From NCBI RefSeq assembly GCF_004359575.1, contig NZ_SCWF01000005.1, forward strand, positions 62,001-126,000: a stretch of 64,000 nucleotides of DNA, written 5' to 3'. Below, piece after piece: positions 34,837 through 44,448 of this stretch. Position numbers and translations under genes: made by a program. The first letter of the stretch is position 1; each line of letters begins with the position of its first letter. Source of the DNA: Macrococcus bovicus (GTDB lineage: Bacteria > Bacillota > Bacilli > Staphylococcales > Staphylococcaceae). Below the pieces are notes generated by a model that saw only the letters and a list, made by a program, of their open reading frames with translations, made no database searches and was not told the origin of the DNA.

Positions 34837-36311
34837 TCAGACTCTCTATCCGCAATCATCTGCCCGACCTGCTGACCACTTAATGTGACCATCGGCATGC
34901 CGCCACCTGGATTCACTGTCCCACCGACAAAATAAAGATTATCAAAATAGGCACTTTTTTTCGGATGTTTAAAGCCTTTGTTCTTCTTCTTATCAGAAAC
35001 CGTGCCATATATGGCGCCCCGGTCAGAGCCATAGGTGGCTTCGATATCATCCGGCATCCAGAAATCCTCTGTTACGATGTGCTGTCTTAAATCGGTCAGT
35101 CCCATCCGTTCAAGCTTAATCAAGACCCGTTCTCTCAGTTGGCGGTACTCCGCTTCAGTGAAAGGCTTCTCCTGCTTAAAAGGCACATGGGGTAGAATCT
35201 TGATGTTCTCATGTCCTGCTGGTGCCTGACTTGGATCCGTCTTGTTCGTATTGACCAGATAGATGGTCGGGTCATCCGGCAGAACCCGGTCATGAAAGAC
35301 TTGCTGGTAGTTCTTCTTTGGGTCACGAGAGAAAAAGAAATTATGATGTGCAAGCTGCGGATAACTTCTGTCAACACCGATATGCATGACAATACCTGAA
35401 GCAGCCGGCTCAAACTTTTCCTTCTCTTTCTTGATGACGGGCGGCTTCTTCAGCATTTTCTCGTAGAACGGGATGACTTCCATGTTGGAGACAAAATAAT
35501 CGGCACGAATTGTCTCGCCTGCTGATGTCGTGACGCTGACGATACGCCCTTTCTCAACTTCTGCGGCATTGATACGGATACCTGTATGAAACTTGACACC
35601 GATCTCTTTGCCCAGCTTGACGATTGCATCCGCAATCTGATGCATACCGCCTGGGACATACCAGGCACCTTGCTCATGCTGCATATGAATCATCATGTTG
35701 AGTACCGCAGGCGCGTCATAAGAAGACGAACCGACATATTTAATGAAGTAACCCAGCAAGGTTCTGAACTCTGCGTTTTTAACACGTTTATCGATGCCTT
35801 CCTGCATAGTATGGAAATAATCAAAGCCTCGCAGTGCTTCAAGAGGTCCATGATGCTTGATCAGCGGCCATGTGGAATCCAGTCCCTTGTCAAAATAGCT
35901 TTCGACCGTCAGATCATGTATTTTTCCGGCATACTTCAGAAATCGTTGATAGTCTTCAATGTCTCTATTACTCAGATGCTGATTGTCTTTCTTCATCTTC
36001 TGCAGATCACCGTAAAGGTTATAGACATGGCCGCTTTCAAAAAAACCGCGCCATTCCAGCTCTAACCGAGTGATCTGCAGATAATCCTCCATCCGTCTAC
36101 CGCTTCGTTCGAATAGACGTCGAAAAATATACGGCATCGTTAAAATAGAAGGCCCTAAATCAAAGCCGAAACCTTCCTGTTCGAGGCGGTTGAGCTTTCC
36201 CCCTAAATGCTGATTGGCTTCATACAAAGAAACATCAAATCCTTGCTGTCTAAGCGTAACAGCTGCTGAAAGACCGCCGAGTCCGCCACCGATAACGACA
36301 ACATGCTTCAT
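34833..36311 (-). CDS. crtP: 4,4'-diaponeurosporene oxygenase
   Basis: FAD-dependent carotenoid oxidase of 492 residues, paralogue of CrtN, which oxidises the terminal methyl of 4,4'-diaponeurosporene. Seen: VVVIGGGLGGLSAAVTLRQQ, EANQHLGGKLNRLEQEGFGF, DLGPSILTMP and C-terminal YFVGGTVNPGGGMPMVTLSG. Distinguished from CrtN by operon position and by this C-terminal motif (GGTVNPGGG against GSSTHPGAG). Overlaps crtM and crtQ by four bases each. Confidence 0.88.
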   Translation of the reverse strand: MKHVVVIGGGLGGLSAAVTLRQQGFDVSLYEANQHLGGKLNRLEQEGFGFDLGPSILTMPYIFRRLFERSGRRMEDYLQITRLELEWRGFFESGHVYNLYGDLQKMKKDNQHLSNRDIEDYQRFLKYAGKIHDLTVESYFDKGLDSTWPLIKHHGPLEALRGFDYFHTMQEGIDKRVKNAEFRTLLGYFIKYVGSSSYDAPAVLNMMIHMQHEQGAWYVPGGMHQIADAIVKLGKEIGVKFHTGIRINAAEVEKGRIVSVTTSAGETIRADYFVSNMEVIPFYEKMLKKPPVIKKEKEKFEPAASGIVMHIGVDRSYPQLAHHNFFFSRDPKKNYQQVFHDRVLPDDPTIYLVNTNKTDPSQAPAGHENIKILPHVPFKQEKPFTEAEYRQLRERVLIKLERMGLTDLRQHIVTEDFWMPDDIEATYGSDRGAIYGTVSDKKKNKGFKHPKKSAYFDNLYFVGGTVNPGGGMPMVTLSGQQVGQMIADRESE

Positions 36312-37174
36312 ACTTCCTCCTCCTTTAAATAGCGACTGACCTGCTGACTGATACGATTTTTGTTCATAAGACTGACTTTATGGCGCTGAGTCAGGCAGTT
36401 ATAATGATTCTTTCTGACTTCCTCCAGTATTTCTGCATAGATCATCGCGGCGATGAGCAGCGGTTTGCGGCAGGGTCTTTTATAAGTAGTGATCAACGGA
36501 TAAAACGCTGCATATCTCGCCTCGGCATCTGCTGCCAGTGTTTCCCACAGCTCAATGAAGGCAGGCGTTATTTCATGCCGCTGCAACTGTTCTGGCGTGT
36601 AGCCGTACTGCTGCATCAATTCAGCCGGCATATAGATACGCTGATGTTGCCGGTAATCTTCACCAATGTCCCGGAGTATATTAGTCAGTTGCATAGCGAT
36701 CCCAAGGCTGTCTGCTGCCTCTCTGCCTTCTGGTGTATCTTCCCCCGCTAAAATCGGGTATAACAGCTCGCCGACCGAGCCTGCTACATGGGAGCTATAA
36801 ATATAGAGTTCTGAAAGCGTTCTAGGTTGCTTGAATGCTATATCCATCTGCTGGCCGGTCACTTGTTTACGTAACATAGCGACGTCCAGCGGGAAGCGCT
36901 CTCTGACATCAGCGAGCGCCCGCCACATCGCACTGTTCTGAGGCCGCCCTTCTTCAAAACAGTCTATATCTTCCATCAGCTTCTTCAGCGCGGCTTTTTT
37001 CTCTTCGGCCGAGCCCGGCCGGTCAATCAGATCGTCTGCTGTCCGGCAGAAAGTATAGATAGCATAGACTGCATTCGCCTCTTCACGTGGCAATGTACTG
37101 AATCCATAATAAAATGATTTGGAATGATGCTTGATAATCTGCCGGCAGTATTCATAATCCTGTTCAATAGTCAT
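36308..37174 (-). CDS. crtM: Dehydrosqualene synthase
   Basis: Condenses two farnesyl diphosphates to 4,4'-diapophytoene, the first committed step of C30 carotenoid synthesis. The 288-residue protein has both aspartate-rich regions of the squalene/phytoene synthase family, RTADDLIDR and LTNILRDIGEDYRQHQRIYMP, and the N-terminal HSKSFYYGFSTLP substrate motif. AAAGGAG precedes the ATG. Lies 12 bases after crtN. Confidence 0.95.
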   Translation of the reverse strand: MTIEQDYEYCRQIIKHHSKSFYYGFSTLPREEANAVYAIYTFCRTADDLIDRPGSAEEKKAALKKLMEDIDCFEEGRPQNSAMWRALADVRERFPLDVAMLRKQVTGQQMDIAFKQPRTLSELYIYSSHVAGSVGELLYPILAGEDTPEGREAADSLGIAMQLTNILRDIGEDYRQHQRIYMPAELMQQYGYTPEQLQRHEITPAFIELWETLAADAEARYAAFYPLITTYKRPCRKPLLIAAMIYAEILEEVRKNHYNCLTQRHKVSLMNKNRISQQVSRYLKEEEV

Positions 37175-37186
37175 ACAGTATCTCCT

Positions 37187-38683
37187 TTACTGGCTGTCAT
37201 CTAAGATCAGTTCATCTGTTGCGATTTTGGAGGAGAGTAGAACGATAGGCACACCTGCACCCGGATGCGTGCTGCTGCCTGTAAAGTAAAGATTTTCGCA
37301 ATGCGCTGCCTTACTCTGCGGCCGTAGATGATTGCTCTGCAGAAGGGTCGGCTGCAGCCCGAAGGTTGCGCCGTTATAGGCATTGAAGCTTTTCTTGAAT
37401 GCTTCCGGTGTGATATAGGTTTCAGTGACAATTTCCTCTCTTATATGTGCCATACCTGGCAGCTGCTCTACTTTCGCTAACGCTTTGTCACGGTAATAGG
37501 CGATTGTTTCTTGATTCCATTCGTACTGAGCAACAGATAGCTCCGAGATCGGCATCAAAATATAGAGTCCGTCTTTACCTGCCGGTGCCATAGTCGGCTC
37601 TTTCTTGGAAGCGATATACATATAGACAGAAGGGTCCGTTAACATTCGACCATCGAAAATCTGTTTAATGTTCTCATCCAGATCATCCGAGAAAATAAAA
37701 TTATGCATATTCTCTACTTCATCATATTTTTTCTCCATACCGAGATACAGGACAAAACATGAGCACGAGTAAGCCATCTTGTCGATATAATCATCCGTAT
37801 ACTTTCCTTTCGCCGCTATATCCTTGACCAGTTCTTTTTTCGCGTAAGGGAAATCCGCATTGCACATGACGTAATCCGCATAGATCATCCCATTTGCTGT
37901 GCGGATGCCTGTTGCTCTGCCGGATCGAATCATGATTTCTTCCACCGGTGTATTCAAATGGATTGTGCCGCCGAGCTCCTCAAAAAGCTGAGCCATCGCA
38001 CTGGCCATCCGATGCATACCCCCTTCTATGAACCAGATGCCGTAGAGGAACTCAATCATCGGAATAATCGTGTATAGTGACGGACTTTTAGAAGGTGCGA
38101 TGCCGATATAGAGGGTCTGGAAACTGATGACATCACGCAGTCTCTTGTCTTTAATATATTTAGCCATGCTGCTCTCAGCATTGCCGAGTGTACGAAGCTT
38201 CAGTCCCTGTCTCAATGTCTCAAAGTTATAGAAATCTTTCTGCTGCCGGAAAGGCCGCTGCAGAAAATGATGTTTCGCAATCGTAAAACGCTGATAAAGA
38301 TCACTGATATATCTCAGAAAACCTGCGGCATCCTGTTCATTCACCCCTTCAAACAACTCCATCAGCTGGACCAGATCGTTTGAGACATCCAGTTTTTCTG
38401 TCCCATTGTTGAAATATGCGCTATACATCGGCGTGAGCTTCTGCATCGGAATATAGTCATCTGGATTGCGGCCGGCAAGTTCAAAGATTTCTCTATAGAG
38501 TTCAGGCATCATGACAATAGTGGGCCCTAAATCAAATTCATAGCCATCCTGTTTGATGCGGTGCATCTTACCACCGGGCATACTTTCTTTTTCGTATATT
38601 TCAACCTCATAACCTGCATGCTGCAGACGGATAGCAGAGGCAAGACCTGCTACGCCTGCCCCAATCACGATTACTTTTTTCAT
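37187..38683 (-). CDS. crtN: Dehydrosqualene desaturase
   Basis: FAD-dependent desaturase of 498 residues that converts 4,4'-diapophytoene to the yellow 4,4'-diaponeurosporene. Motifs: VIVIGAGVAGLASAIRLQHAG, ESMPGGKMHRIKQDGYEF, DLGPTIVMMPELY, and near the C-terminus NLYFTGSSTHPGAGVPIVLLS. The frame can be read 12 codons further upstream, but GGAGAGAAGCAA positions the start at 38683, four bases inside fni. Confidence 0.93.
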   Translation of the reverse strand: MKKVIVIGAGVAGLASAIRLQHAGYEVEIYEKESMPGGKMHRIKQDGYEFDLGPTIVMMPELYREIFELAGRNPDDYIPMQKLTPMYSAYFNNGTEKLDVSNDLVQLMELFEGVNEQDAAGFLRYISDLYQRFTIAKHHFLQRPFRQQKDFYNFETLRQGLKLRTLGNAESSMAKYIKDKRLRDVISFQTLYIGIAPSKSPSLYTIIPMIEFLYGIWFIEGGMHRMASAMAQLFEELGGTIHLNTPVEEIMIRSGRATGIRTANGMIYADYVMCNADFPYAKKELVKDIAAKGKYTDDYIDKMAYSCSCFVLYLGMEKKYDEVENMHNFIFSDDLDENIKQIFDGRMLTDPSVYMYIASKKEPTMAPAGKDGLYILMPISELSVAQYEWNQETIAYYRDKALAKVEQLPGMAHIREEIVTETYITPEAFKKSFNAYNGATFGLQPTLLQSNHLRPQSKAAHCENLYFTGSSTHPGAGVPIVLLSSKIATDELILDDSQ

Positions 38684-39720
38684 TTGCTTCTCTCCTTCAG
38701 ATTGCGTTGACGTTGCCAAGATTCAAGTTCAGGGGATAACACATAAGGGACTTGGTGTAATTCATTGATGTTCCTCGCCCCTAATATAAGTGAGATATCA
38801 ATCATATGTGCCTTAAATGTCTCTATCAACTGAATAGCAGCCTCCAGGCCATTTGTCTCTACTTCTGTTAAAACAGCACGCGATAAACCGGCGGCTTTAG
38901 CTCCCAGTACAATGGATTTAATCGCATCAAGCGGCGACTGGATGCCTCCGCTTGCGAGAATCGTCATCTCCTGCTGAAAAGGTTGGCTCTCGAGGAGTGA
39001 GACGGATGTGGTCTGCCCCCATTCTGATAAGTAGCTTTGATCTTTCTGGGGTCTACGTTCATTTTCAATATAGATGAAATTAGTCCCCCCTCGTCCGCTG
39101 ACATCCACGATTTGGACTCCAATTCCACGTAACTGTTCTAGTGTTTCTGCGCTCATGCCAAATCCGACTTCCTTAACAATGACCGGGACATCAACACTGC
39201 GGATGATGCCTTCTATATTTGTCAGCCAGTCTGAAAAATCCCGTCCGCCTTCAGGCATCACTACCTCCTGAGGGGCATTGAGATGAATCTGCAGCGCATC
39301 TGCAGTGAGCATATCAACTGCGCGCGCCGCAGAACTGAGCGGTACATCTGCACCGATATTAGCAAATACTTTGCCGTGCGGGTTTATTTCTCTGATAATC
39401 CGATATGTAGGTATCAATTCCTCATTTTTAAGTGCCGCATGCATCGAACCGACAGCCATCGCAATATCTGTTTCACGTGAAATAATGGCAAGTTTCCTGT
39501 TGATTTCACCGGCCCATTTACTGCCACCTGTCATCGCATTGATATAGAGCGGAAAGTTCAGCGTCAGGGAATCAATCTGAGTTTCAAGTGAGATATCAGA
39601 TCTCTTAATGGCAGGAATCGAGCGATGTACTAATTGAATCCCGTCGAAGCTCGACTGTGTGACAGGATGACTTAAAGCCAGACGAATATGTTCATCTTTT
39701 CTTTGTTCACGTGTTGTCAT
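38680..39720 (-). CDS. fni: Type-2 isopentenyl-diphosphate delta-isomerase
   Basis: FMN- and NADPH-dependent IPP isomerase of 346 residues, interconverting IPP and DMAPP, the building blocks of farnesyl diphosphate. Signatures: RKDEHIRLALSH, FPLYINAMTGGS, MAVGSMHAAL, QIHLNAPQEVVMPEGGRDF, VIVKEVGFGMS and DVSGRGGTNFIYIEN. It starts 13 bases before the end of crtO and overlaps crtN by four, so it is part of the carotenoid operon, not a separate housekeeping unit as in S. aureus. Confidence 0.94.
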   Translation of the reverse strand: MTTREQRKDEHIRLALSHPVTQSSFDGIQLVHRSIPAIKRSDISLETQIDSLTLNFPLYINAMTGGSKWAGEINRKLAIISRETDIAMAVGSMHAALKNEELIPTYRIIREINPHGKVFANIGADVPLSSAARAVDMLTADALQIHLNAPQEVVMPEGGRDFSDWLTNIEGIIRSVDVPVIVKEVGFGMSAETLEQLRGIGVQIVDVSGRGGTNFIYIENERRPQKDQSYLSEWGQTTSVSLLESQPFQQEMTILASGGIQSPLDAIKSIVLGAKAAGLSRAVLTEVETNGLEAAIQLIETFKAHMIDISLILGARNINELHQVPYVLSPELESWQRQRNLKERSK

Positions 39721-40195
39721 AAAGTCTCCTTTTCTTTCTGGTGATAAGACGCTGCAGTTTCGGCCTGTTGTAGCGTTGGACTATAATAAAAGGCAGGCTG
39801 CTGATGAGCGCATAAAAAACATTGATCCTTGCTGCCCATCTGGGGTTCCAGAAGTAAAAGAACGGGCATATTAATAGTGTCAGCCAGTGCGTGAATTCTG
39901 CCCGATTGGTTTCGATGCTGAATGTCTGAAGGGCATGTAAGTCGCTAGAAGCAAGCTCACGATGGTTAAAGCTCGCGCTAAATAGAGTTGAACTATCAGG
40001 TAATTGATGTTTCCATCTTTTCACTTTAAAGTGACGCTGCCAGAAGCGGCCTTCATCCTCAAAATTCAGGGATTGAAATAACCACCCATAAGAGTGAAAT
40101 AATGTTCGCGGAACACGCATGATTGTGTAGGATAAGGCTAGTTGAATAAACATCCAAGCTGCTGTATTCCGTAACAATAATCTGAGCAACTTCAT
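39707..40195 (-). CDS. crtO: Glycosyl-4,4'-diaponeurosporenoate acyltransferase
   Basis: Small membrane protein of 162 residues matching staphylococcal CrtO: SLNFEDEGRFWQRHFKVKRWKHQLPD, ETNRAEFTHWLTLL and the C-terminal INVFYALISSLPFIIVQRYNRPKL. CrtO adds the fatty acyl group to glucose, the last step to staphyloxanthin-type pigment. First gene of the operon here as in S. aureus. Promoter lies in the 127-base gap shared with the divergent SelO gene; no convincing sigma-B promoter was found there. Confidence 0.9.
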   Translation of the reverse strand: MKLLRLLLRNTAAWMFIQLALSYTIMRVPRTLFHSYGWLFQSLNFEDEGRFWQRHFKVKRWKHQLPDSSTLFSASFNHRELASSDLHALQTFSIETNRAEFTHWLTLLICPFFYFWNPRWAARINVFYALISSLPFIIVQRYNRPKLQRLITRKKRRLYDNT

Positions 40196-40322
40196 CTAAG
40201 ACTCCTTTCCGTTCTACAGTTATCTTGAATTTTACCATAAAAATCAGAAAGACACTTGTATACTGAATTACTATATTTTCTTGATTTATTCTGTCATGAT
40301 AAGCATGAAGGAGTGATAAATA

Positions 40323-41717
40323 ATGGACACAAACTTTAATTTTGATAACAGCTATCGTCAGTTACCAGCCGACTTTTATGATTTAGCTGAACTGAACCCT
40401 GTGTCAGCGCCAGCAATCCTCATTCTAAATGATAAGCTGGCTGACCGGCTGAATCTCAGTGTAGAAGCATTAACTGACTCAGCAGATGAACTGGCAGGCA
40501 ATAAAAAGTTCCCCCATTCTGAACCCCTTGCCCAGGCTTATGCCGGACATCAATTCGGTCATTTTACTATGCTCGGTGACGGGCGTGCTGTTCTGCTTGG
40601 CGAGCACCTCATGCCTGACGGCTCACGTTATGATATTCAGCTGAAAGGCTCCGGACGCACGGCTTTCTCAAGAATGGGTGATGGGCGTGCACCCCTTGCG
40701 CCGATGCTGAGAGAATATTTGATCAGTGAAGCGATGCATGCGTTGGGTATACCGACGACAAGAAGTCTTGCTGTCACAGCAACCGGTGATACAGTCAGAA
40801 GAGAGACCGCACAACCAGGCGCTGTCCTTACACGAGTGGCGAGCAGTCATATTCGAGTCGGCACATTTGAATATGCAGTGCGTCAAGGCATCGTCAAGGA
40901 GCTGGCTGACTATGCGATTAATCGTCATTACCCTGAACTCGCCACTTCAAGCACAAAATATATCGATTTTCTTTATGCTGTGATTGATCGGCAAGCTGCC
41001 TTGATTGCACAGTGGCAGAGCATCGGTTTCATCCATGGTGTGATGAACACCGATAATATGACCATCAGCGGTGAAACAATTGATTACGGCCCATGTGCTT
41101 TTATGGACAGCTTTGACCGCGCGACCGTCTTCAGTTCAATTGACCGGCAGGGCCGTTATGCCTACTATAATCAGCCGGGTATAGGGCAATGGAATCTGGC
41201 TCGTTTTGCAGAGAGTCTGATTCCGCTCTTCGGACAACAGACTGATGAAGCCATTGAGACAGCTAAAGAAGCACTGACTTACTACGAAACCCAGTTCGAT
41301 CAATACTGGCTGAATGCGATGGCTGCAAAAATCGGCATCCGGACACCTCAGCCAGAAGACCGTGACCTGATAGGCGAGCTCCTCAGCATTATGGAGGATC
41401 TTGAACTGGACTTCACACGGACATTCCGTCAGTTGAGTCTGCAGCAGCCTGTTGATTCTGCGCTGGACGACTGGAAAGTGCGCTGGCAGAAACGGATCAC
41501 AACAGAAGAAGCGCCTTTTGAACTCATGAAACAAGTGAACCCGGCGATTATCCCGCGCAATCACCTTGTTGAAAAAGCGGTGAACAGTTCAGACTTAACA
41601 TTCTTTAAAGAACTGCTCACTCAACTTGAAGAGCCCTTCAGTGATGATCATCCTGACTTATATCTCTCTCCTCCTAAAGAGACCGAGCAAGTCTTCCAGA
41701 CTTACTGCGGCACTTAA
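40323..41717 (+). CDS. selO: SelO-family protein adenylyltransferase (YdiU/UPF0061)
   Basis: Pseudokinase-fold enzyme of 464 residues that transfers AMP to protein hydroxyls under oxidative stress in other bacteria. Family segments: QAYAGHQFGHFTMLGDGRAVLLGE, YDIQLKGSGRTAFSRMGDGRA, GFIHGVMNTDNMTISGETIDYGPCAFMD (catalytic loop and metal-binding Asn/Asp) and the terminal YCGT, where some homologues carry selenocysteine. AAGGAGTGA precedes the ATG. Divergent from the crt operon. Confidence 0.93.
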   Translation: MDTNFNFDNSYRQLPADFYDLAELNPVSAPAILILNDKLADRLNLSVEALTDSADELAGNKKFPHSEPLAQAYAGHQFGHFTMLGDGRAVLLGEHLMPDGSRYDIQLKGSGRTAFSRMGDGRAPLAPMLREYLISEAMHALGIPTTRSLAVTATGDTVRRETAQPGAVLTRVASSHIRVGTFEYAVRQGIVKELADYAINRHYPELATSSTKYIDFLYAVIDRQAALIAQWQSIGFIHGVMNTDNMTISGETIDYGPCAFMDSFDRATVFSSIDRQGRYAYYNQPGIGQWNLARFAESLIPLFGQQTDEAIETAKEALTYYETQFDQYWLNAMAAKIGIRTPQPEDRDLIGELLSIMEDLELDFTRTFRQLSLQQPVDSALDDWKVRWQKRITTEEAPFELMKQVNPAIIPRNHLVEKAVNSSDLTFFKELLTQLEEPFSDDHPDLYLSPPKETEQVFQTYCGT

Positions 41718-41721
41718 AAAC

Positions 41722-41755
41722 AATAGCAGTAAAGCCGCGCGGCTTTACTGCTATC
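41722..41755 (+). terminator. Hairpin after selO
   Basis: Sixteen-bp perfect palindrome arms (41723-41738, 41739-41754) without a clear T run; likely but weak terminator. Confidence 0.55.
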
Positions 41756-41840
41756 ATTGATTTCAGATGATGATTTTTCTGTAATTGTGCAGGTAGTAAG
41801 CCATCCAGAAAGGATTCAAATATCATCCTTAGTTTTCTGC

Positions 41841-42692
41841 TTACAGTTTCTCAATATATTCCTGCAATGTCTTCTTATCTTCACCGGTTATTTCCGGGAA
41901 CTGCGGATCAATTTCTTTCAATACACTGATCATCACTTCAGAAACGAGACGTCTCGCATGCCATTCGTCATCTGCCGGAAGAATGTACCACGGACTGTGC
42001 TCAGTTGAAGTCTGATTCAGCATATCTTCAAATGTTGCCTGATACTCCTCCCAATGTTCGCGTTCTTTGACGTCATTGAATGAAAACTCCCAGTTTTTCT
42101 TCGGGTCTTTCATCCGTTCGAGTAAACGCTTGCGCTGTTCGTCTTTCGATATATGGAAGAAGAATTTCACGACATGGAAGCCGTTTTCGTGTAAATACTC
42201 TTCGTAGTTGTTGATCTGACGATAACGCACGTCCCAGATCTCTTCTCTCTTTTTATCATCCGGCACCTGTTCTTCACCGAGCAGATCATGGACTCTCGTC
42301 ACGATGACTTCCTCATAATAAGAGCGGTTCAGAATACCGATTTCACCACGCGTCGGCAGCCCGTCATGTAAACGCCACATATAGTCATGTTTCGCTTCTT
42401 CATCAGACGGTTTTTTGAACGATGTGGTCCTCAGACCCTGTGCATTCAAGTTTGAGAATATATAACTGATGACTTCATCTTTACCTGCGGCATCCAGTGC
42501 CTGTAACACGACGAGAATGCCTTTCTTCTCTTCCGCATGGAGTTTAAGATGCAGCTCTTTCAGTTCACTGACAAGGGGAGGTATTTCATTTTCCTTGATA
42601 TCTTCATTATATTTCTTCTTATCTTCACTCGTTGGATAATCTTGTAATTTGATATTTGCCTCTACCGGTACTCTATATGAATCAATGTTCAT
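41841..42692 (-). CDS. ppk2: Polyphosphate kinase 2 family protein
   Basis: PPK2-type nucleotide phosphotransferase of 283 residues, using polyphosphate to phosphorylate nucleotides (or the reverse). Seen: Walker A VLQALDAAGKDEVI, the HDGLPTRGEIGILNRSYYEEVIVTRVH lid and Walker-B region, and FFFHISKDEQRKRLLERMKDPKKNWEF. Whether it acts on AMP, ADP or both is not clear from these motifs. The ~80 bases 3' to it show no further feature. Confidence 0.9.
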   Translation of the reverse strand: MNIDSYRVPVEANIKLQDYPTSEDKKKYNEDIKENEIPPLVSELKELHLKLHAEEKKGILVVLQALDAAGKDEVISYIFSNLNAQGLRTTSFKKPSDEEAKHDYMWRLHDGLPTRGEIGILNRSYYEEVIVTRVHDLLGEEQVPDDKKREEIWDVRYRQINNYEEYLHENGFHVVKFFFHISKDEQRKRLLERMKDPKKNWEFSFNDVKEREHWEEYQATFEDMLNQTSTEHSPWYILPADDEWHARRLVSEVMISVLKEIDPQFPEITGEDKKTLQEYIEKL

Positions 42693-42782
42693 TCTTATTC
42701 CTCCTGTTGCCTACTTATTCCTACATCACATAGTCCTTAAACATGTAAAATAAGAGAAGACATCATTCAAGGAGGGTCCTCG

Positions 42783-43211
42783 ATGCATATATTTGGCGAC
42801 ATTCAAGCGCCGGACGTATTTAAAATCTACGACGCATCACCTGTATTAAAATTAAAGTTCTCTTTCCATGCGCACTGCCGTATTTACTTCTCCCCTGACA
42901 GATATAAGGATCTTGAAAATCATCTCTATGTTTTCTATGTGACGGTCAGCAGTCCCCTTAATGATATGGGTATGGCTGTTGATTTCTTTCATATAGAAGA
43001 TATCTTTACCACTCACATCAAACCTTTTGTCGATCAGCAGTTACTCAATCAGACGCTACCTTCAATGAATATGACCACTGAAAATATCGCCCACTGGCTT
43101 TATGAGACATTTGAAGAACATCTGCCTGCCAATACGACTATGGAAACTCTTGAATTATTTGAAACAGCGAATCATAGTGTGCTGCTGATGCAGTACAATA
43201 GACCTCAATAA
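42783..43211 (+). CDS. 6-pyruvoyl-tetrahydropterin synthase/QueD-like protein
   Basis: Protein of 142 residues with the T-fold outline of the 6-PTPS/QueD family: FSFHAHCRIYFSP, YVFYVTVSSPLNDMGMAVDFFHIEDIF and TTENIAHWLYETFEEHLP followed by ETANHSVLLMQ. The usual HGHNY zinc motif is replaced by ENHLYVFYV, and the catalytic Cys is not obvious, so it may be a divergent or non-catalytic relative. AAGGAGGG precedes the ATG. No other queuosine or folate gene is nearby. Confidence 0.6.
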   Translation: MHIFGDIQAPDVFKIYDASPVLKLKFSFHAHCRIYFSPDRYKDLENHLYVFYVTVSSPLNDMGMAVDFFHIEDIFTTHIKPFVDQQLLNQTLPSMNMTTENIAHWLYETFEEHLPANTTMETLELFETANHSVLLMQYNRPQ

Positions 43212-43239
43212 ACGGATGCCCTCTGCGCATCCGTTTATT
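43207..43239. terminator. Hairpin between QueD-like gene and lrgB
   Basis: Stem AATAAACGGATGC / GCATCCGTTTATT (43207-43219, 43227-43239) between convergent genes. Confidence 0.7.
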
Positions 43240-43241
43240 GA

Positions 43242-43943
43242 TTATAAAAGTATGGTTGCGAGTATCGGTACAACGACGACAACAATCACACCAACGAGTA
43301 CTATGGCAATACTTGCCATAGACGTTTCCACTTCACCCAGTTCCTGTGCTGCTGATACTCCTAGTGAGTGGCCACTCGTGCCGAGCGCAAGACCACGTGC
43401 TATTGGGTGATTGATATGGAAAAGTTTCAGCATCTTATTACCGAGTGCATAGATGATGACCGCATTCAGAATGACAGCAAGTGACGTCAGTTCAGGGATA
43501 CCATTAATACTCTTAGCGACCGGCAAAGCAATGGCTGTTGTCGCTGCCTGCGGTAACATGGACGCGATGATATCAGTATTAAAACCGAATAGTTTGGCGA
43601 CAATGTAAATAATGAAAAGTGCGCCGGTCGTCCCAAGTGCAATGCCACCCATGATCTGCATCCAGTATTTTTTCAGCACTTCTCTCTTTTTGTAGAGGGG
43701 AATAGCAAAACAGATCGTCGCAGGTTCCAGGAAGAAGCCTACAATCTTACCTCCTTCCAGATAGTTGTCGTAACTGATACCCGTTATCTTAAGAAAGAAG
43801 ATACCGAAGACCATGCCGACAAAGAGCGGCGCGAATAGGAAGAAGCCATTTGTTTTCTTAAACAGATATTGGCCGACCATAAAAGGGACAATCGTTAACA
43901 GAATACCGAAGTAAGGTGTATGCACACCGAGTGCCTCCCACAT
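43242..43943 (-). CDS. lrgB: Antiholin-like/CidB-LrgB family membrane protein
   Basis: Polytopic membrane protein of 233 residues, LrgB family, acting with LrgA to control murein hydrolase export and autolysis, and reported in other Firmicutes to take up pyruvate. Typical segments: [44 protein letters not shown], and [25 protein letters not shown]. Lies one base after lrgA. Confidence 0.93.
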   Translation of the reverse strand: MWEALGVHTPYFGILLTIVPFMVGQYLFKKTNGFFLFAPLFVGMVFGIFFLKITGISYDNYLEGGKIVGFFLEPATICFAIPLYKKREVLKKYWMQIMGGIALGTTGALFIIYIVAKLFGFNTDIIASMLPQAATTAIALPVAKSINGIPELTSLAVILNAVIIYALGNKMLKLFHINHPIARGLALGTSGHSLGVSAAQELGEVETSMASIAIVLVGVIVVVVVPILATILL

Positions 43944-43944
43944 A

Positions 43945-44340
43945 TTAATGCACCTCCATCTCTTTAGGTGCTTGTGTCATGACCGGAGATTTTGTTACCA
44001 GTACTTGTGAGAAAATACCAGTTGACACGAGCAGCATCACTGTTGAGATAAAGATCAGACCTAGAATCAGGAATGGGTGTGCACTGATAATACCAAGGGA
44101 ATTGATAACTGAAATACCCGCAGGTACGAATAAGAGACCGATATGATTAACGAGTGCGCTTCCTACTGTTTCAACTTGAGCAAGCTTGATGATGCCCGTA
44201 CACAATGCGACAAATAGCAGCACGAGTCCAATCACAGATGCTGGCATCGGAATCGGCATGATACCTTCCAGCACTTTTGAGATAAGTAGAATCAGGGTGA
44301 TGACTGTGACCTGATGAAAGAATGAATAACTTTTTGTCAT
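43945..44340 (-). CDS. lrgA: Antiholin-like protein LrgA
   Basis: Holin-like membrane protein of 131 residues with four helices; [20 protein letters not shown] and [18 protein letters not shown] are the CidA/LrgA signatures. GGGAGG precedes the ATG. The lytR gene lies just upstream in the same direction, separated by a terminator-like hairpin and a LytTR-type direct repeat, the same neighbourhood as in S. aureus. This supports assignment to LrgA over CidA. Confidence 0.93.
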   Translation of the reverse strand: MTKSYSFFHQVTVITLILLISKVLEGIMPIPMPASVIGLVLLFVALCTGIIKLAQVETVGSALVNHIGLLFVPAGISVINSLGIISAHPFLILGLIFISTVMLLVSTGIFSQVLVTKSPVMTQAPKEMEVH

Positions 44341-44412
44341 GTGAATGACCTCCCGTATATTTTATCTTGAGGTCAGTATAACAAGGATTTACAGCTTATC
44401 AGACGTAATCCA

Positions 44413-44448
44413 GTTGAGATGCAAAAATAACAGGTTGAAATGCAAAAA
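44413..44448 (-). promoter_or_regulatory. LytTR-type direct repeat upstream of lrgAB
   Basis: GTTGAGATGCAAAAA (from 44413) and GTTGAAATGCAAAAA (from 44434) are direct repeats with a 21-base period, two helix turns, as for LytTR regulators. They lie 73-108 bases upstream of lrgA. A minus-strand TATACT box sits between repeat and gene with no good -35, as expected for an activated promoter. Confidence 0.7.

Noticed and set aside
35586..36065. Plus-strand open frame inside crtP
   Set aside because: Antisense shadow of crtP with no start signal or recognisable domain.
40196..40322. Sigma-B promoter for crtO
   Set aside because: The best candidate (GTGTCT with a shifted GGTAAA) does not match the consensus register; not reported as a site.
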